Shown: piece by piece, positions 23,523-36,904 of the stretch
Layout of the letters: the number at the start of each line of letters is the position of its first letter
Numbering within the stretch: the stretch's first letter is position 1
Assembly: GCF_023159225.1 (NCBI RefSeq)
Contig: NC_063188.1
Coordinates: forward strand, 37,128,021 to 37,192,020
Direction: 5' to 3'
DNA: 64,000 bases
Origin: Perognathus longimembris pacificus
Lineage: Eukaryota > Chordata > Mammalia > Rodentia > Heteromyidae
The notes under the pieces: model-generated
Databases searched by the model: none
Told to the model about the DNA's origin: nothing
Seen by the model: the letters and a program-made list of their open reading frames with translations, nothing else
Position numbers and translations under genes: made by a program

Positions 23523-23954
23523 CTCTGCTAGACTCTGAGGATGGAGATTCCAGAAAACTTCTCAGCTGACTACATTTTCATGCTATGATTCACTGCCTCT
23601 ATCACAACCCCTCTCTTCTGCTAGGGATCCTAGCCTTGGAAGCTCTGGCCGGAAATCTTAATTTTAACTGGCTTCTACTCATCAGGTGCAAGAACTGGTG
23701 AGTCGGGAGATTGGAGTGAGAAGAGACAGGTCCCTGGGTAGAAAGAGTATATTGAAGGATGCAAAATAGGAAAATTTTACTCTAGGTTGTTTGGGGTTAG
23801 CTGCTGGAACATATTTTAATAGCAAGATGATTACAGTGTTTAGATATCCCTTGTGTTTCTTGAAGACATCTGGAAGTAAAACAACCATGTCTCTTCACAA
23901 TTGTTCACATATTTTGTTGAATGTAGCAACTGTGATATAAAGTTCTTCTTTTGT

Positions 23955-24165
23955 GTGTGCTAGTACAGGGGTTTAACTCAGGGCCTCATGTTCTTTCTTA
24001 GCATTTTCACTCAAGGCTGGTTCTCTGCCACTTGAACCACAGTTCTACTTCTGGCTTTTTGCTCGTGAATTGGAAATCAGAATCTTTCAGTTTTGTCTAG
24101 TTGAGCTGGCTTCAACCCGGATCCTCAGATCTTAGCCTCCTGAGTAGCTAGTATTACAGGTCACA
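23955..24165 (-). repeat. B1-head/ID-tail SINE, antisense
   Basis: TGCTAGTACAGGGGTTTAACTCAGG to TAGCTAGTATTACAGG; the tail half is eroded. Confidence 0.75.
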
Positions 24166-24329
24166 CAGATTCATAACCTGTCAATCAGAGCATTCAAAAC
24201 ATGAACTCTATATGCCTTTCAACTCAGCACACCAGTCCTGCTTACATAGACCACATACTTCAGTCCAAATGAACTATTGTCCTGCTCCTAAACACAACGT
24301 GAACATACCTGTGGCCACACTGAACCACA

Positions 24330-24875
24330 CTGTCATTTCTACCTTGCAGGATTTCTTTTGGCCAAAGCCCAGCTCAGATGCCACCTTTTTCATAGGCCCT
24401 TTTCGCTTATTTTCCCCAACTGAATGTGATGTTAGTCTCTGTGATGTCCCATTTCCAAGAGCCTACCAACATGGCACTGATTGCACTGATGTGGCCTGAC
24501 ATTCTGTCCGTTCTCCAATACTTCCTACCAGACTGCAAACTTCTTGAAAGCCGGGATTCTTGTACGATTTTTTTTGTCAGTCATGGGGCTTGAACTCAGG
24601 GTCTGGGCTTTGTCCCTGAGCTCTTTTGCTCAAAGCTAGCACTCTACCACATTGAGCCAGAGCTCCACTTCCAGTTTCTAAGGGATTAATTGGATATAAG
24701 AGTTTCACAGGAATGTTCCTGCCCAGGGTGGCTTCAAACCATGATCCTCAGATCTCAGATCCTCCTGAGTAGCTAGGATTACAGGCATGAGCCACTGATG
24801 CCCATCTCTTGTATGAATTTTTAAATCCTCCATTGTGCCTAGGTGCTCAATAACGTGAGTGAATTACTGAATTGA
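24330..24875 (+). repeat. L2 3' end split by a SINE
   Basis: Before the SINE: AGACTGCAAACTTCTTGAAAGCCGGG; after it: TCCATTGTGCCTAGGTGCTCAATAA and GTGAATTACTGAATTGA. Both are hallmarks of the L2 3' end. The SINE (about 24567-24812) is flanked by TTGTACGATTTTT and TTGTATGAATTTTT, an imperfect target duplication. Confidence 0.75.
24567..24812 (-). repeat. B1-head/ID-tail SINE, antisense, inside L2
   Basis: TTTGTCAGTCATGGGGCTTG to ACAGGCATGAGCCACTGATGCCC. Confidence 0.85.
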
Positions 24876-25124
24876 TTTACAAAGCTGTGATATGGTTTAT
24901 ATCCTCAGGGTGCTGTCCCTTGTACCTGAAAATAATGTTACTGATCCATTGTCAACAAGACACAGGCCTTTGGGTTGTGTTTTGTTTTCTTTTAATAGTG
25001 GATTTCATTTTGTGCTAATAAAATTGATGCCAATGATGGTAATAATAATAATAACAATAATAAAATTACTTACAATGGACACAATTTGATGAGTTTGTAT
25101 TCTTTATGCCATGGTGTTTGTGTG

Positions 25125-25208
25125 TATATATGTGTGTGTACTGTGTGTGTGTGTATGTGTGCAGGTGTGCAAGATCTGGGTCTTGCACATAGGGCCTGGT
25201 GGCTGTCC

Positions 25209-25259
<51 letters not shown>

Positions 25260-25440
25260 GTTGTTCAAGGGCTGGCAATCTACTACTTAAGCCACAGCTC
25301 TACCTCCAACTTAAGGGTTGTTAATTGGAGATAGGAGTCTCATGGACTTTCATGCTCAGGCTGGCTTCAAACTGCAATCTTGAAATCTCAGCCTCCCGAG
25401 GAGTTAGGAATACAGGGATGAGCCAATAGTGCCCAGCTCT
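25125..25440 (-). repeat. Composite SINE, antisense, with microsatellites
   Basis: A GT tract (25126-25160) and a (TATC)n tract of about 12 units (25211-25258) have grown inside the antisense tail; the head follows up to GGATGAGCCAATAGTGCCCAGC. Confidence 0.8.
25211..25258. repeat. (TATC)n microsatellite
   Basis: About 12 uninterrupted tetranucleotide units, likely length-polymorphic. Confidence 0.95.
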
Positions 25441-26133
25441 GTGGTTGCTGTTTTAACCACCGTGGAAACTGAAATTTCACAAATGGAATCACATTGCATA
25501 GTTATACCATTTCTTTCAACTGTGGAATTTTGAGAATTTACTGGAAGACATATGTTCTCTCCTTATAGATGATAATGCCTTCCACTTGAATGCTCTCACA
25601 AAACCAAATGTGTCTTATTGTGTCTAGCAATGAAAATTCCCCATTGATTGCCATGGTTGGCAATATGATATCAGAATATTTGATGACAAGGTCAGCAGAA
25701 AATGGCTGTCCAGAAGAGCTGTTGGTTACCATCTACATCTGCAGATCCAGGTGGCTTAGAAGGCTGACATGAATCTTCCCTCTCTGCAGGTTCTATGTCC
25801 CAGGACTGACAAAAATATATTGGAGGAAATTACACTTACATTTGTACTGAATATTTATAGACCTCTTTCAGGGCATGATTCCTAAATCATAAAGTAATAA
25901 TCTAATATAAATTAAAGTATTGCTGGTTAATTGAACATTAGAGTGTCTCGGACTTTCCTGCTCAGGCTTCAAAATGCAACCTCAGCCTCCTGAATGGCTG
26001 GGATTGCAGGCATGAGCCTCTAGTGTCTGGCCAGTTGGTAACAACCAAGTGGCCAACAACCAATTTTCCATGATAGCTTTGAGGGACATTCTGATAGAAA
26101 TGTCCAAATTTAACGGTTATAAAACATCAATAC

Positions 26134-26325
26134 TGGGCTGGGAATGTGGCTCAATGGTAGAGTGCTTGCCTAGAATGCATGAAGTCCTGGGTTCGATTTC
26201 TCAGTACCACATAAAAAGAAAGAGCTGGAAGTGGCATTGTGCTAGCCTTGAGCAAAAGAAGCTTGGGGACAGTGCCTAGGCCTGAGTCCAAGCCCCAGGA
26301 TTTGCAAAACCAAACAAAAACATAG
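26134..26325 (+). repeat. IDL SINE with internal deletion
   Basis: The second half lacks the CTGTGGCTCAAGTGGCAGAG block (TGGAAGTGGCATTGTGCTAGCC), leaving one intact tRNA-like half. Confidence 0.8.
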
Positions 26326-27112
26326 ATACTGTGAATGTTCCTGATACTTTACATAAATGCAGATATCTCTAGTGTATTTACTTAAAAACACAACTACTGA
26401 TTTTTGTAGTATAAACACCTTTACCTTAAGATGATACCTAACTTCCTAATGGCCTTCCAGTTCATAGTTAACCTTTCCAATTGTGCCACCTGCTGGACAA
26501 TACTTGCTATTATCAGGCTTAACTTTTGCCTATGCAGAAGTATTTCAAAATTCTATTTTCCCAATTACTAATAATGTTCAGCATCTTTACATATGTCTGT
26601 GGGACATTAGGGTTTCTTTCTTCCCAAAGAATTTATCCAAAATACTCACTTTTTTCTATTAGGTTGTGTAACCATTTCAAATTAATTTGTGGGAGTTATT
26701 TTTCTAACTTTAGTCCTTTGTTCTTTATATGTGTTGTATGTGTATTTTCTCACTTGGTTGCTTATTTTTTATCTTTCTGATGGTTTGTTTTAATAAGTAG
26801 AGCTCCTAGTTATAATATAGCCAAAGTTATCAATCCTTTCTTCAAAATAGTAAGTACAGTTTGTGTCCCCTACCAAGGAAATCCTTCTCTGACCCCAATG
26901 TCATACAGGTCTTCCATTATATTAACATCTAAAAATTTTATAGTTCAACCTTTCATATTTAGGTTTTCAATAAACTTTGAATTGACTTTTGTGTAAAATG
27001 TGAGGATAGAAGTCTAATTTCATTTTTTGTTATACATAATGATATATGTATGTGTGTACGTGTATATATATCAAAGTGTCCTAATATAATTTGTCAAAAA
27101 GCTTTTCCCCTT

Positions 27113-27318
27113 GGGGCTGGGGATATGGCCTAGTGGCAAGAGTGCTTGCCTCATATACATGAGGCCCTAGGTTCGATTCCCCAGCACCACATATACAGAA
27201 AATGGCCAGAAGTGGCGCTGTGGCTCAAGTGGCAGAGTGCTAGCCTTGAGCAAGAAGAAGCCAGGGACAGTGCTCAGGCCCTGAGTCCAAGCCCCAGGAC
27301 TGGCCAAAAAAAAAAAAA
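27113..27318 (+). repeat. IDL SINE with target-site duplication
   Basis: Complete copy with a 14-A tail. AAAAGCTTTTCCC occurs directly before and after, so this is a clean insertion into the L1M. Confidence 0.95.
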
Positions 27319-27449
27319 AAGCTTTTCCCTTCCCACTCCTTTATAATACGAACTGTTCTTGGGACTATTTCTGTCTGCTCTATTTCACTGGTCCATTTCT
27401 AACCTAAAGTCAACATATACTGTTTTATTGTTGCAACTAATTTTTTTTA

Positions 27450-27646
27450 GTACCCGTGCTCTCATTTTTTCACTAATGGCTGGAGCTCTGCTACTTGAGC
27501 CACACCTCCACTTCTGGCTTTTTGCTAGTTATTTGCTGATAAGAATATTACAGATTTTTCTGCTCTGGATGGTTCAGGACCTCTCTATTCATATCTCAGC
27601 TTCCTGAGTAGCTAGGATTACAGGCATGAGCTACCCGTGCCTGGCT
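27450..27646 (-). repeat. Composite SINE, antisense
   Basis: Starts at TTTTTTTTAGTACCCGTGC and ends GAGCTACCCGTGCCTGGC; half-degraded tail. Confidence 0.75.
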
Positions 27647-27819
27647 AATTATGGTAACTTTGAAATAAGTCTAGGTATCTGATGGGAAGTCCTCTCACCT
27701 CACTATTGTTCCTCAAGAGCTTCTTAACTATTCTAATCACTATGTACAAAAGAAAAACAGATATAGTGATTTCATTTTCTGCAAATTGCTGTGCATATTT
27801 TAATTTCTGCAAAGGTAAT

Positions 27820-27885
27820 TGTAGTTCAGTGGTAAAATGCTTTCCTAGCATGTGCAGGGCCCTGTACTAAATTTTCAGAACCATA
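27820..27885 (+). repeat. ID fragment
   Basis: GGTAATTGTAGTTCAGTGGTAAAATGC resembles an A-box region; short and diverged. Confidence 0.45.
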
Positions 27886-27984
27886 AGGAAGAAACTATTA
27901 AATTTTAATATAAAAATAGTTTGAGATTCTAATTTTAATGTTTCCTAATGTGTCACGAGTCCCCATAGTTATTTACATATCTTG

Positions 27985-28198
27985 TTAGATTTTTTTTTTT
28001 GTTTACAGTCCTGGGGCTTGGACTCAGGGCCTGAGCACACACTGTCCCTGTCTTCTTTTTGTTCAAGGCTAGTACTCTACTACTTGAGCCACAGCACCAC
28101 TTCTGGCCATTTCTGTATATGTGGTGCTAAGGAATCAAACCCAAGGCTTTGTGCATGCTAGGCAAGCACTCTACCGCTAAACCACATTCACAGCCCCT
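27985..28198 (-). repeat. IDL SINE, antisense
   Basis: CTTGTTAGATTTTT to the left and CTTGTTGGATTTTT to the right of the element mark the target-site duplication. Confidence 0.9.
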
Positions 28199-28344
28199 CT
28201 TGTTGGATTTTTATTAGTTGCCTAATTTTTAAAATAAATTATTGAGAGTAAAAAGAATTCTCACAAATAGGACTTTCATGAGTTTCTTACAGGTAATGCT
28301 TTCTTGTTTTGTCCAAGAGAACATATGTAGGTTAAGAAATCAGA

Positions 28345-28558
28345 ATTTTTTTTTTTTGCCAGTCCTGGGGCTTGGACTCAGGGCCTGAGCACTGTCCCTG
28401 GCTTCTTTTTTTTTTTTTTGCTCAAGGCTAGCACTCTGCCACTTGAGCCACAGCACCACTACTGGCCATTTTCTGTATATGTGGTGCTAGGGAATTGAAC
28501 CCAGGGCCTCACGTATCGGAGGCAAGCACTCTTGCCACTAGGCCATATCCCCAGCCCC
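28345..28558 (-). repeat. IDL SINE, antisense
   Basis: Well preserved, with an expanded T run inside the tail (28407-28419) and CGTATCGGAGGCAAGC, a young-subfamily variant. CAGAAT/CAGAAA flanks suggest the insertion site. Confidence 0.9.
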
Positions 28559-28684
28559 TTCAGAAAAAAATTGGTTACATAGGTAGCTGGCTATCTTTTG
28601 ATGATATATTCATCATTATATGTATTGATCAATATAATATTATAAAGTTGCCAGTGATCCATTAGATTTTCAAAAAGTGAACAG

Positions 28685-28905
28685 TGGCCATCAGTGAATC
28701 ATTCCTGCTTTCCTAACTGTTCAGAAGCTGAGGCCTGGAGGGTTATTGTTTGAAGCCAGCCCAGGCAGAAAAATCTGCAAGACTTCATTTCATATTAAGC
28801 AGCAAAATGCTAGACTGAAAGTGTTGCTACCTGGGAGCAATAAAGCCAAGTGGGAGCATGAGGCCCTGAGTTCAGGCCTCAGTAACAACACAAACACCCA
28901 GGCAT
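28685..28905 (+). repeat. Composite SINE, head-eroded
   Basis: TTCAGAAGCTGAGG...GAAGCCAGCCCAGGCAG then a shortened tail (GAGGCCCTGAGTTCAGGCC). Confidence 0.7.
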
Positions 28906-29000
28906 ACACCCAGGCACACACCCAGGTGCGCACACTCGCATGCACGCGCGCGCGCACACACACACACACACACAGAGAGAGAGAGGAGAGAGAGAGAGTA
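28905..29000. repeat. CA/GA-rich microsatellite
   Basis: ACACCCAGGC repeats, then GCGCGCGC, (CA)n and (GA)n. A compound simple repeat grown from the SINE tail. Confidence 0.9.
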
Positions 29001-30300
29001 AATAACAGTCCTTAAATAGATGATGAGATTGAAGAATTGTCAATGCAATACAAAAATGGCATAAGGAAACTATTTGCCTGCCTACTTAACATTTTCACTG
29101 AGATTCAGGTATTCCAAGCTTACTATGCCAAGGATTGAGCTTTTCCTCTCTCTAGGTTTTCCACTTCATTCTCTGGTACTTTCAATACAAAGAATACTAA
29201 TTTTAGGAAATGGAGTCATGAGGGTATCAGAACAAAGAGCAGAAAATGCCCTGAACAGACCAGATCAACTTTAATGAAAAGTTGAAGAGGAACACCTTAG
29301 TGACCAGTGGAGAGTCAGTCGACAGGAGGCGTGATGGAGTCAGAGGTGGAGGGACTTGACTAGGATAATGGTTAGGGGGCAGGGTTACAGGGAACTCCAA
29401 GGTTCAAAGGGTGGGGGGGCAGGGTTGCAGGTACTTTGAGGCTTCAAAGAGTTTCACAAGTTTATGGTGCAGGTCTGGCTTAGGAGTCTATTGTTTGAGT
29501 AAGTCTCCTGCCTTATTGTTTGCAAGTCTGTCTCTCAGACTCCATAACCTGAGGGGTGGAGGAGTAGGGTTTCATACTTAAATTAAGATTCTGGGCTGGA
29601 GAAATCCTGGAAGATCCCCTGGGGGAAGGGTAGTCAGTGAGCAGTGCAGTGGGAACAATATTGAGTTATTGAAAGAAAACAGATTTCCATCACCAGACAT
29701 ATAAGGGAATTCATTTTCAGTCACCAGTGTTTTTCCCGTGCCTAAATATTTGTGCCACACATAAGTACTCAATAAGTTTGTAGATGATGATTTGATTATT
29801 TGTAGAATGAATGGACTGTGTCCTCCAAAACTGTTCAATTAAAATTTTTCACTGGTCATGGTGACTCAGGCCTGTGATCCTAGCTGTTTGGAAAGCAGGG
29901 ATTGGAAAGATCGTGAGTATATGTTCCAGTTTTTGAGTCTCCCCAAACCAACTTAAAAAACTCTGAAACCAAAGTGTCACTAGAGTATACAAGAAAGGGT
30001 AGGGTGAGGTGAGGGTAGTTGAGACATTCTTGTTGATCTTTGTAGGTCTAAGCCATTATACACGAGCCATATGTAAAATGAGGGACGCAAGTGAGGCTTA
30101 GTTCTACTTCTATTTTCCCTTAAACGGGCTATAGCACGTGCCCAGAAAATGACCCTAAACCTTCAGTAAGTTAATAAAGTACCCGGTTTTAACTCTCCTC
30201 TCCTAACAGGCAGCGTGAGTTGCTGCTATCCAAAATTGTGTTCTGCCATGAATTTTCTTTTTGAAAAAACTTCCATGTCGAGTTTCAGTCTTCAACCTGT
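29000..30300. other. Spacer upstream of TMSB15B
   Basis: Contains a diverged B1-like head at about 29850-29945 and a G-rich stretch at 29300-29560 that may be old LTR sequence. No gene is recognised. Confidence 0.4.
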
Positions 30301-30469
30301 GTTTTCTGTTAGTCAAGAAACATGCTAGAGATTGAGGATAAAGGCAGTCTCAGCAGATTCTCCCGTGGTTTTTCTAAATTGCCTGCTGTCAAATTTAGTG
30401 GCAGCACAAGTGAGAAACGTGCCTTTTACATAGGACAGCATCACTTCACAGAGGTCTCCATGAAGCTGT

Positions 30470-31400
30470 ACTCCCCCCCCGCCCCGCCCCCCGAGCCCCG
30501 GTGCCTTCACCCTGAGCTGCACCGCTGCTCACCTGCCTGGCTAAGGATTGGGACAGAGATCACTGCTTCCGGCGTCCAACCCGGCGGTCATCTCAACATT
30601 CGTCTATTTAACAAAACGGCGGAGAGCGCTGGAGTGCATTTCACTCCAGGGAAATACCGACCCCCTAGACAGAATCGGCTAGAGAGGGTGAGCAAGTGGG
30701 CTCTCCAAGGACTCGTCCCCGGGCTGGTCCGAACCCCACACGGAGACCTGTTGGTGAGGCGGGGGTGTCCCTGGCCTCTTAAAGCCGGGGTGCGAGCAGC
30801 CGGGATGGAGGTGCAGGGAGGACGGGGGTGGGGGGCGCTGAAATCCCGAGCTACAGCTCGGGAAGGCGGGACCAGAGGCGAGCTCGGGATCCGCCGTCCA
30901 ATCGCAGAGGTTTGGGGCGAGGCCTGAGGGCGTGGCCCGCTGCAGGACTTAAAAAGACCCGCGCGGGACCCGTCAGCTACTCAAGCATCCCGGAGCCAGC
31001 TAGTGGTCCTAGTCTGCTGAAATCTTTGCCTGAGCCACCAGGCGTCCAGGTGACAATGCGCGGCTGGGTCTGTCGGGAGGACTGGAGGGCGCGGGGCGCC
31101 TGCTGTGTTTGGGGTGGAGGAGGCCGAGGTCTCAGCCGCGGGCGTTCCGCGTCTGCGCGTCGAGTGGGGGACGAGGGAGAGCCCGAGCCTTTGTTTCCTC
31201 AGGGCGCCGCCTCCAGGTTTTCAGTTAGTGATGCTGAGCCTCCTGGGGGTCCCTGGACGGCCGGAGCGGGGGACCCCGGAGCTGGCCAGCCGCATCGCTG
31301 CAGCTCCCAAACCCGGGGGGCGGGCAGGGGAGGAGCAAGGGTTTTCGGGGTCTTGGCCCCTTGCTCCCTCGCCCCCATTGGGCTAAGGCAGCGACAGCGG
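30470..31400 (+). promoter_or_regulatory. TMSB15B: CpG island of TMSB15B
   Basis: Dense CpG and GC over about 900 bases, free of recognisable repeats. It covers the inferred start of the thymosin gene and its first exon. Several long open frames here are by-products of high GC and carry no domain. Confidence 0.75.
30898..31049 (+). promoter_or_regulatory. TMSB15B: TMSB15B core promoter and non-coding exon 1
   Basis: CCAAT at 30898, a GC-box-like GGGCGTGGCC at 30929, and a TATA-like TTAAAAAG at 30949-30956 place the start near 30980. Exon 1 would end at GTCCAG (31049), followed by the donor GTGACA. The non-coding first exon and promoter type fit beta-thymosin genes; the exact start is inferred. 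Confidence 0.6.
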
Positions 31401-32438
31401 CAAGTTACTTTGAAATGAAGGCAAACGGCTCCTGACCGCCCGGCCGACCATGCTTTGATTAATCCCGGTTTCTCTAGCGTTGCCTTTGGCGAAGGACTGC
31501 TGAGACGAGAGTCTTAGGGCAGTCTAGAGTGGATGGAGGCGTGTTTGGAACTTGTAGCTCCGTGGGGACCCCTCCTTTCTACTCCAGAACCAGCCCTTTC
31601 TCCCACCAGGGTGGGGCCAGGCACACACGGGAGAGACCTCTCCCCTCCGGTTCGTCGTGGCTGCTTATTGTCCCTTATGATCAAACCCGGAATGATGGGT
31701 GGGCACCAAACATCTCATTCCCATAGCCAGGCACCTCTTCCCCATGCCAAGAAGATGGGGTGAAATGAGACTCAACTCATTCTGCTGAAGTCTCAAGTCA
31801 GATCCTAATCACCTGTTCTTTCCCACAGTGTTTACAGACCCATGCCACAAGATTGCATGACTTGTGTAAATTGGTTAGGCTGAATTAAATCTCTCCTCCT
31901 TTTACTGTAGCATCTTAATCTACTGTCTTTGGATACTTAAAGTAGAAATAAGTTGGCCCAATTTTGTGTATGTGTTGCTTTTTTCTCTTGGAAAATGCAA
32001 AAACACCTAATTAATTAAGAAGTGAACATAATCAAATAGTTCTGCCCCTGTTACCATGCAATCCAGTCATTGTGGTAACTCTCTCCCCCTCCACTCTCCC
32101 TCTTCCTCCACTTCTTCCTCATCTTCACCTGCTTTTTATATCTGCCCATGTGCTTGTGTCTCCTCCATTTTACCATTTGCTATGATTTTAAAAGTCAGAC
32201 AGAGTGGATCCAGGCTTACTGGGCATCTTGATTTGTAGTGCATCTTCATTCATCATCACTTTCTGCCTACCAGAAATAGTCTAATGATATGGAATTCAAA
32301 ATATTTTTAATAAAAATGTATCTTTTCCAAGTCCGTTGACTATTTTCCTGATAAAAATCATCAGGAAAAATATACACTACTATTAAGACATTTTACTTTT
32401 AACCTCTTGGTCTAATGGACATTCTTAGATAACTTTAA

Positions 32439-33481
<1,043 letters not shown>

Positions 33482-33830
33482 AATGGGGACATCCTCTCAA
33501 GAACAAGCTCAACACTACCTGGGAGGCTTGTTTTTGTAAAGCAATGTGTAGCAATTTGAGGCACCTGCAGATGTTTTCCCTAGCTATGTTCCCTAAGAGG
33601 TCAGCAGTAACCAAGTTCCCTTAAATTTGTTTTTAAATTGAAATTCCAGAGAGCAGATGCACAATAATCTCACTATTGATGACCCTTCTGTGTAACAGAG
33701 CAAGCCAGTTTTAACCTAGTAGGTGCCTTCATTGCTTATAATCATTAAAAAGTTGAATGCTTTTGCAGCTTCTTGACTTTCATTTCAGTTATTAACATTA
33801 ACATAATAAATATAGCCATGGTTTTCCAGC
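33482..33830 (+). terminator. TMSB15B: TMSB15B 3'UTR and poly(A) signal
   Basis: AATAAA at 33805-33810, about 325 bases after the stop and within repeat-free sequence, is the likely 3' end. Confidence 0.65.
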
Positions 33831-34024
33831 AAAGGAATGGAATTAAACAAGGTTCTCCTTTCCACCAAAATTGCTGAAGAAAAACTTCTTTAGCAGATGA
33901 TGCATGGGAGAAATTCTCTCTTTGTCCAGATTCAGTGAATTTTGACTGGCAGATGCTAAGTGCTATTCCCCTACAGTTAGAATTACAGTGTTAAAGAACC
34001 TGGGGAGAGGAGATCATGTAGACC

Positions 34025-34240
34025 CTCTTTTTTTTAAGGTCCTGGTGCTTGAACTCAGAGCTTGGACACTGTCCCTGAGACTCTTTGTGCTCAATGTTTG
34101 CACTCTACCACTTGAGCCATAGCACCACTTCTGGCTTTTTTGAGTGGTTTGTTGGAGATAAGAGTCTCACTGGGATGATTCTGCCTGGGCTGGCTTTGAG
34201 TGGCTAGGATTACAGGCGTGAGCCACCCGCGCCCAGCTAT
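34025..34240 (-). repeat. Composite SINE, antisense
   Basis: TTTTTTTTAAGGTCCTGGTGCTTG to GGCGTGAGCCACCCGCGCCCAGC; a short internal deletion removes part of the head. Confidence 0.8.
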
Positions 34241-35194
34241 ATAGGTCCTCTTAACTCAGAATGAATAAATGGAAAAATGGAGTCTAAAGTGATCTGTACA
34301 AGATGAAAAAGAACTGGAACTCAAGCTTGTTCCATTGCCTTCTGGAATAATATTTTTCACCTCAATGAAAGGTAACATTTAAGGTTAGAGTTAGACAGGG
34401 AAGGGAGCAAGAATCACTTCTTAAAACACACCACACTACATTAAACACTTTCTTTTACTGTGTGTACACTGTGTCATTTAACATCTGGTAATGACAGCAG
34501 TGAACCTCTGAGTCTGGTTCTTGTTTTCATGGTGAACATAGTGCTAATGAATGAATTGGTTCTCTCCCATTCATAATCTATAACCTCCACTGTGACTATA
34601 CCTGGTGAGAGGGTCTTCTAGCCATAAGGACTGAGTTCTAATTTGATAGGCCTTCGACACTGAGAAGAGGAAGAGATACATCTCTCCCTTGTGAGGACAC
34701 AGTGAAGGTGACCCATCCACATACCAGAAAGAATGCAATCACCAGAGCCTGACCCTGATAGACCTGAGATTTATAGAACCGTGGGCAAATTCTACCCTAA
34801 CCAGTCTACAGTATTTTGTTAGAGCAGCTTGCACTAATATAATAAAGTGCATATACATGTATTTCAGTCCTTTCCCATAAGTCATTATCACTTTAAATTT
34901 CTAAAACCCAATCATCTACAATTCTGCAGTTAAAACTGTTGGCCACAAAGTATAGCCTTTCATACTGAGACCTATCAGTTTACCTACAAAAGGAGTTAAA
35001 TTATACAATCCTATTTGCAGCCTCTTAGTGTCTTCCCTCTCCTAAGTACTCACATCTTGACACTATCACAGTGTTTGTAAGAAGTGGATGCTATGTTGTT
35101 GGCATAAAGTCCTACAACAAAACAGGTGGATCAATGTGCTTTCTAGGCAGCTGATAGCTACTACTTGAACCATTTATCAACACTTTTTTGCTTT

Positions 35195-35410
35195 TAGTTC
35201 TTTTTTGACTAGGGTCTTATTCCTTGAACAATGATCTTCCTACTTAGCCCTCCCACTCACTTGGGATTACAGGTGTAACCTACCATACCTAAGTTGTTTG
35301 CTGAGATGAGGTCTTGCTGAATTTGTGTCTAGGCTGTACCTGAACCACAGTCCTCTTGGTCTCTGCCTCCTGAATAACTGGACTTACAGGTGTGAGACAC
35401 CATACGTGGC
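35195..35410 (-). repeat. Two B1-like fragments, antisense
   Basis: TTTTTTGACTAGGGTCTTATTCC and GAGATGAGGTCTTGCTGAATTTGTG each start an antisense B1-type head, with GGATTACAGGTGTAACC and GGACTTACAGGTGTGAGACACC ends. Older than the composite copies. Confidence 0.55.
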
Positions 35411-35414
35411 CCTC

Positions 35415-36700
35415 TGCATGAGGATTTATATCATGGATGACACCTTGTTGATCACCAATACCCTTACCTCCAGCCTGGAATAGCTGTCCAATAGAATCAG
35501 CCCCCTTTAGTGACATGCTGCTTGATCAGTAACCAAAATGTTTCCTAGGATTGCACTGGAGACTCATATAACAGTTAATTTGAAGTCTGCAGTTGTGGGT
35601 CTGCCCCACAATTATGCAGATGGGGAACCATCCTGAATGTAGATAAGCTCATGGTTGCTCCCATCAGATCTCTGGATGCTGATTCTGTCATCCACTACAT
35701 TTGCTCTCATTTTGCACTAATTGAAAAAGTGAAGATGTTATACATCCGTGAGAGATTCAGCACCTCTGCATCTGTACATTCATACGGCTCAAAGGAAAAC
35801 TTAAGCATTGCCAGGTGAGCTGGGGTTGTATGGTGATTCCTAGTGTTTTGTTGTATCTAATAACTGTCCTTTACATTCAAGAATTAAGTGCTAAAGTGAG
35901 TGGTGAAAACAGGTGAAAAGACATGCAATTGTCAAGTGAACACTAATTTGAGGTGGTGAAAGCAACTGCCCACCTAGTATAGTTTTTCCCTGTACTTAGT
36001 ACATATGTAATGTGGAGTTACTCACTAGGTTTGCTTGCCTTACTGATAAGGGGGAGATTTTTCTTCAGTAAGCAGGGATTGAGATTTTAGGACCTTGTTC
36101 TCTACTCGTTTGCAAAATCAACAGTACTAAGGCTTATTGTAATAGTTACAGATATGGGGCAAGAAAAAGGCTGAAATGAAATGGTTGTCTTTTTATACAT
36201 ATCCAGATTTTTTGAAAAAAATCAAGGTCAGTGTTTTCATACTTTAGTCCTGCCCATGTACATAGGCAGATATAATCTGTTACTGAAAACAGAAAAGAGC
36301 AAGTGAGTTTTATAATCACTCTAGAACTAAACCAATACATACTTACATTTAATAAGAATCTTTGCCCTTGGTCTTTTATCTGTGTGAAAATATGTATGAC
36401 TTTAGCCTTAAAGGATTGCTGTTAATAATGGCTCACCTCAGGTAGATAGGGCTAGAAAGTGGTAGACATAACACATGACTAACATGTGGCCCATCATACC
36501 TCTATTTCCTCCCACAATGCTCTGGGTTCCTGCTCAATCAAACGAGCCTGGAAGGCAAACCCACACAAAACCCATCCAGCACTCAGTGCAAAGCCCAGGG
36601 AAGAGACACGGGACACATCCTCATGCCTTCTGAGAGGACTCTATTTGACTTCTAGTTCTATATTGAGTTCCAAGTTTGGGATATGTTTTATTAAAAAGTT
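35415..36700. other. Unassigned spacer
   Basis: No gene or named repeat is recognised. The open frame at 36486-36902 runs into the adjacent SINE and has no domain. Confidence 0.4.
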
Positions 36701-36702
36701 GG

Positions 36703-36898
36703 AAAGCTGGGAATGTGGCTTAGTGGTAGAATGCTTGGCTAGCATGCAGGAAGCCCTGGGTTTGATTCCCCAGTGCTGCATACACAGAAAAAGCCGGAAG
36801 TGGTGCTGTGGCTCAAGTGGCAAAGTGCTACCCTTCAGCAAAAAAGTTCAGGGACAGTGCCTAGGCCCTGAGTTCAGGCCCCAGGACTGGCAAAAAAA
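36703..36898 (+). repeat. IDL SINE
   Basis: Complete copy with A7 tail; immediately followed by another SINE. Confidence 0.9.
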
Positions 36899-36904
36899 TT
36901 AGTT

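Larger units (their letters stand above)
26520..27785 (-). mobile_element. Ancient L1M ORF2 3' region, nested by two SINEs
   Basis: Antisense L1 ORF2 landmarks include AAGGAAATCCTTCTCTGACCCC, TTTTCAATAAACTTTGAATTGAC, and GGGACTATTTCTGTCTGCTC followed by TCACTGGTCCATT. They continue across a SINE at 27113-27318 and another at about 27450-27645. Highly diverged, non-coding. Confidence 0.7.

Noticed and set aside
25211..25258. Regular repeat array as a possible CRISPR-like locus
   Set aside because: A plain TATC tetranucleotide microsatellite with no spacers, in a mammalian genome.
30322..31418. Overlapping 201- and 196-codon frames upstream of the thymosin gene
   Set aside because: They lie in the CpG island, overlap each other in different frames and cover the inferred promoter and exon 1 of TMSB15B.
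36486..36902. 138-codon open frame
   Set aside because: Its second half is an IDL SINE and the first half has no recognisable protein features.
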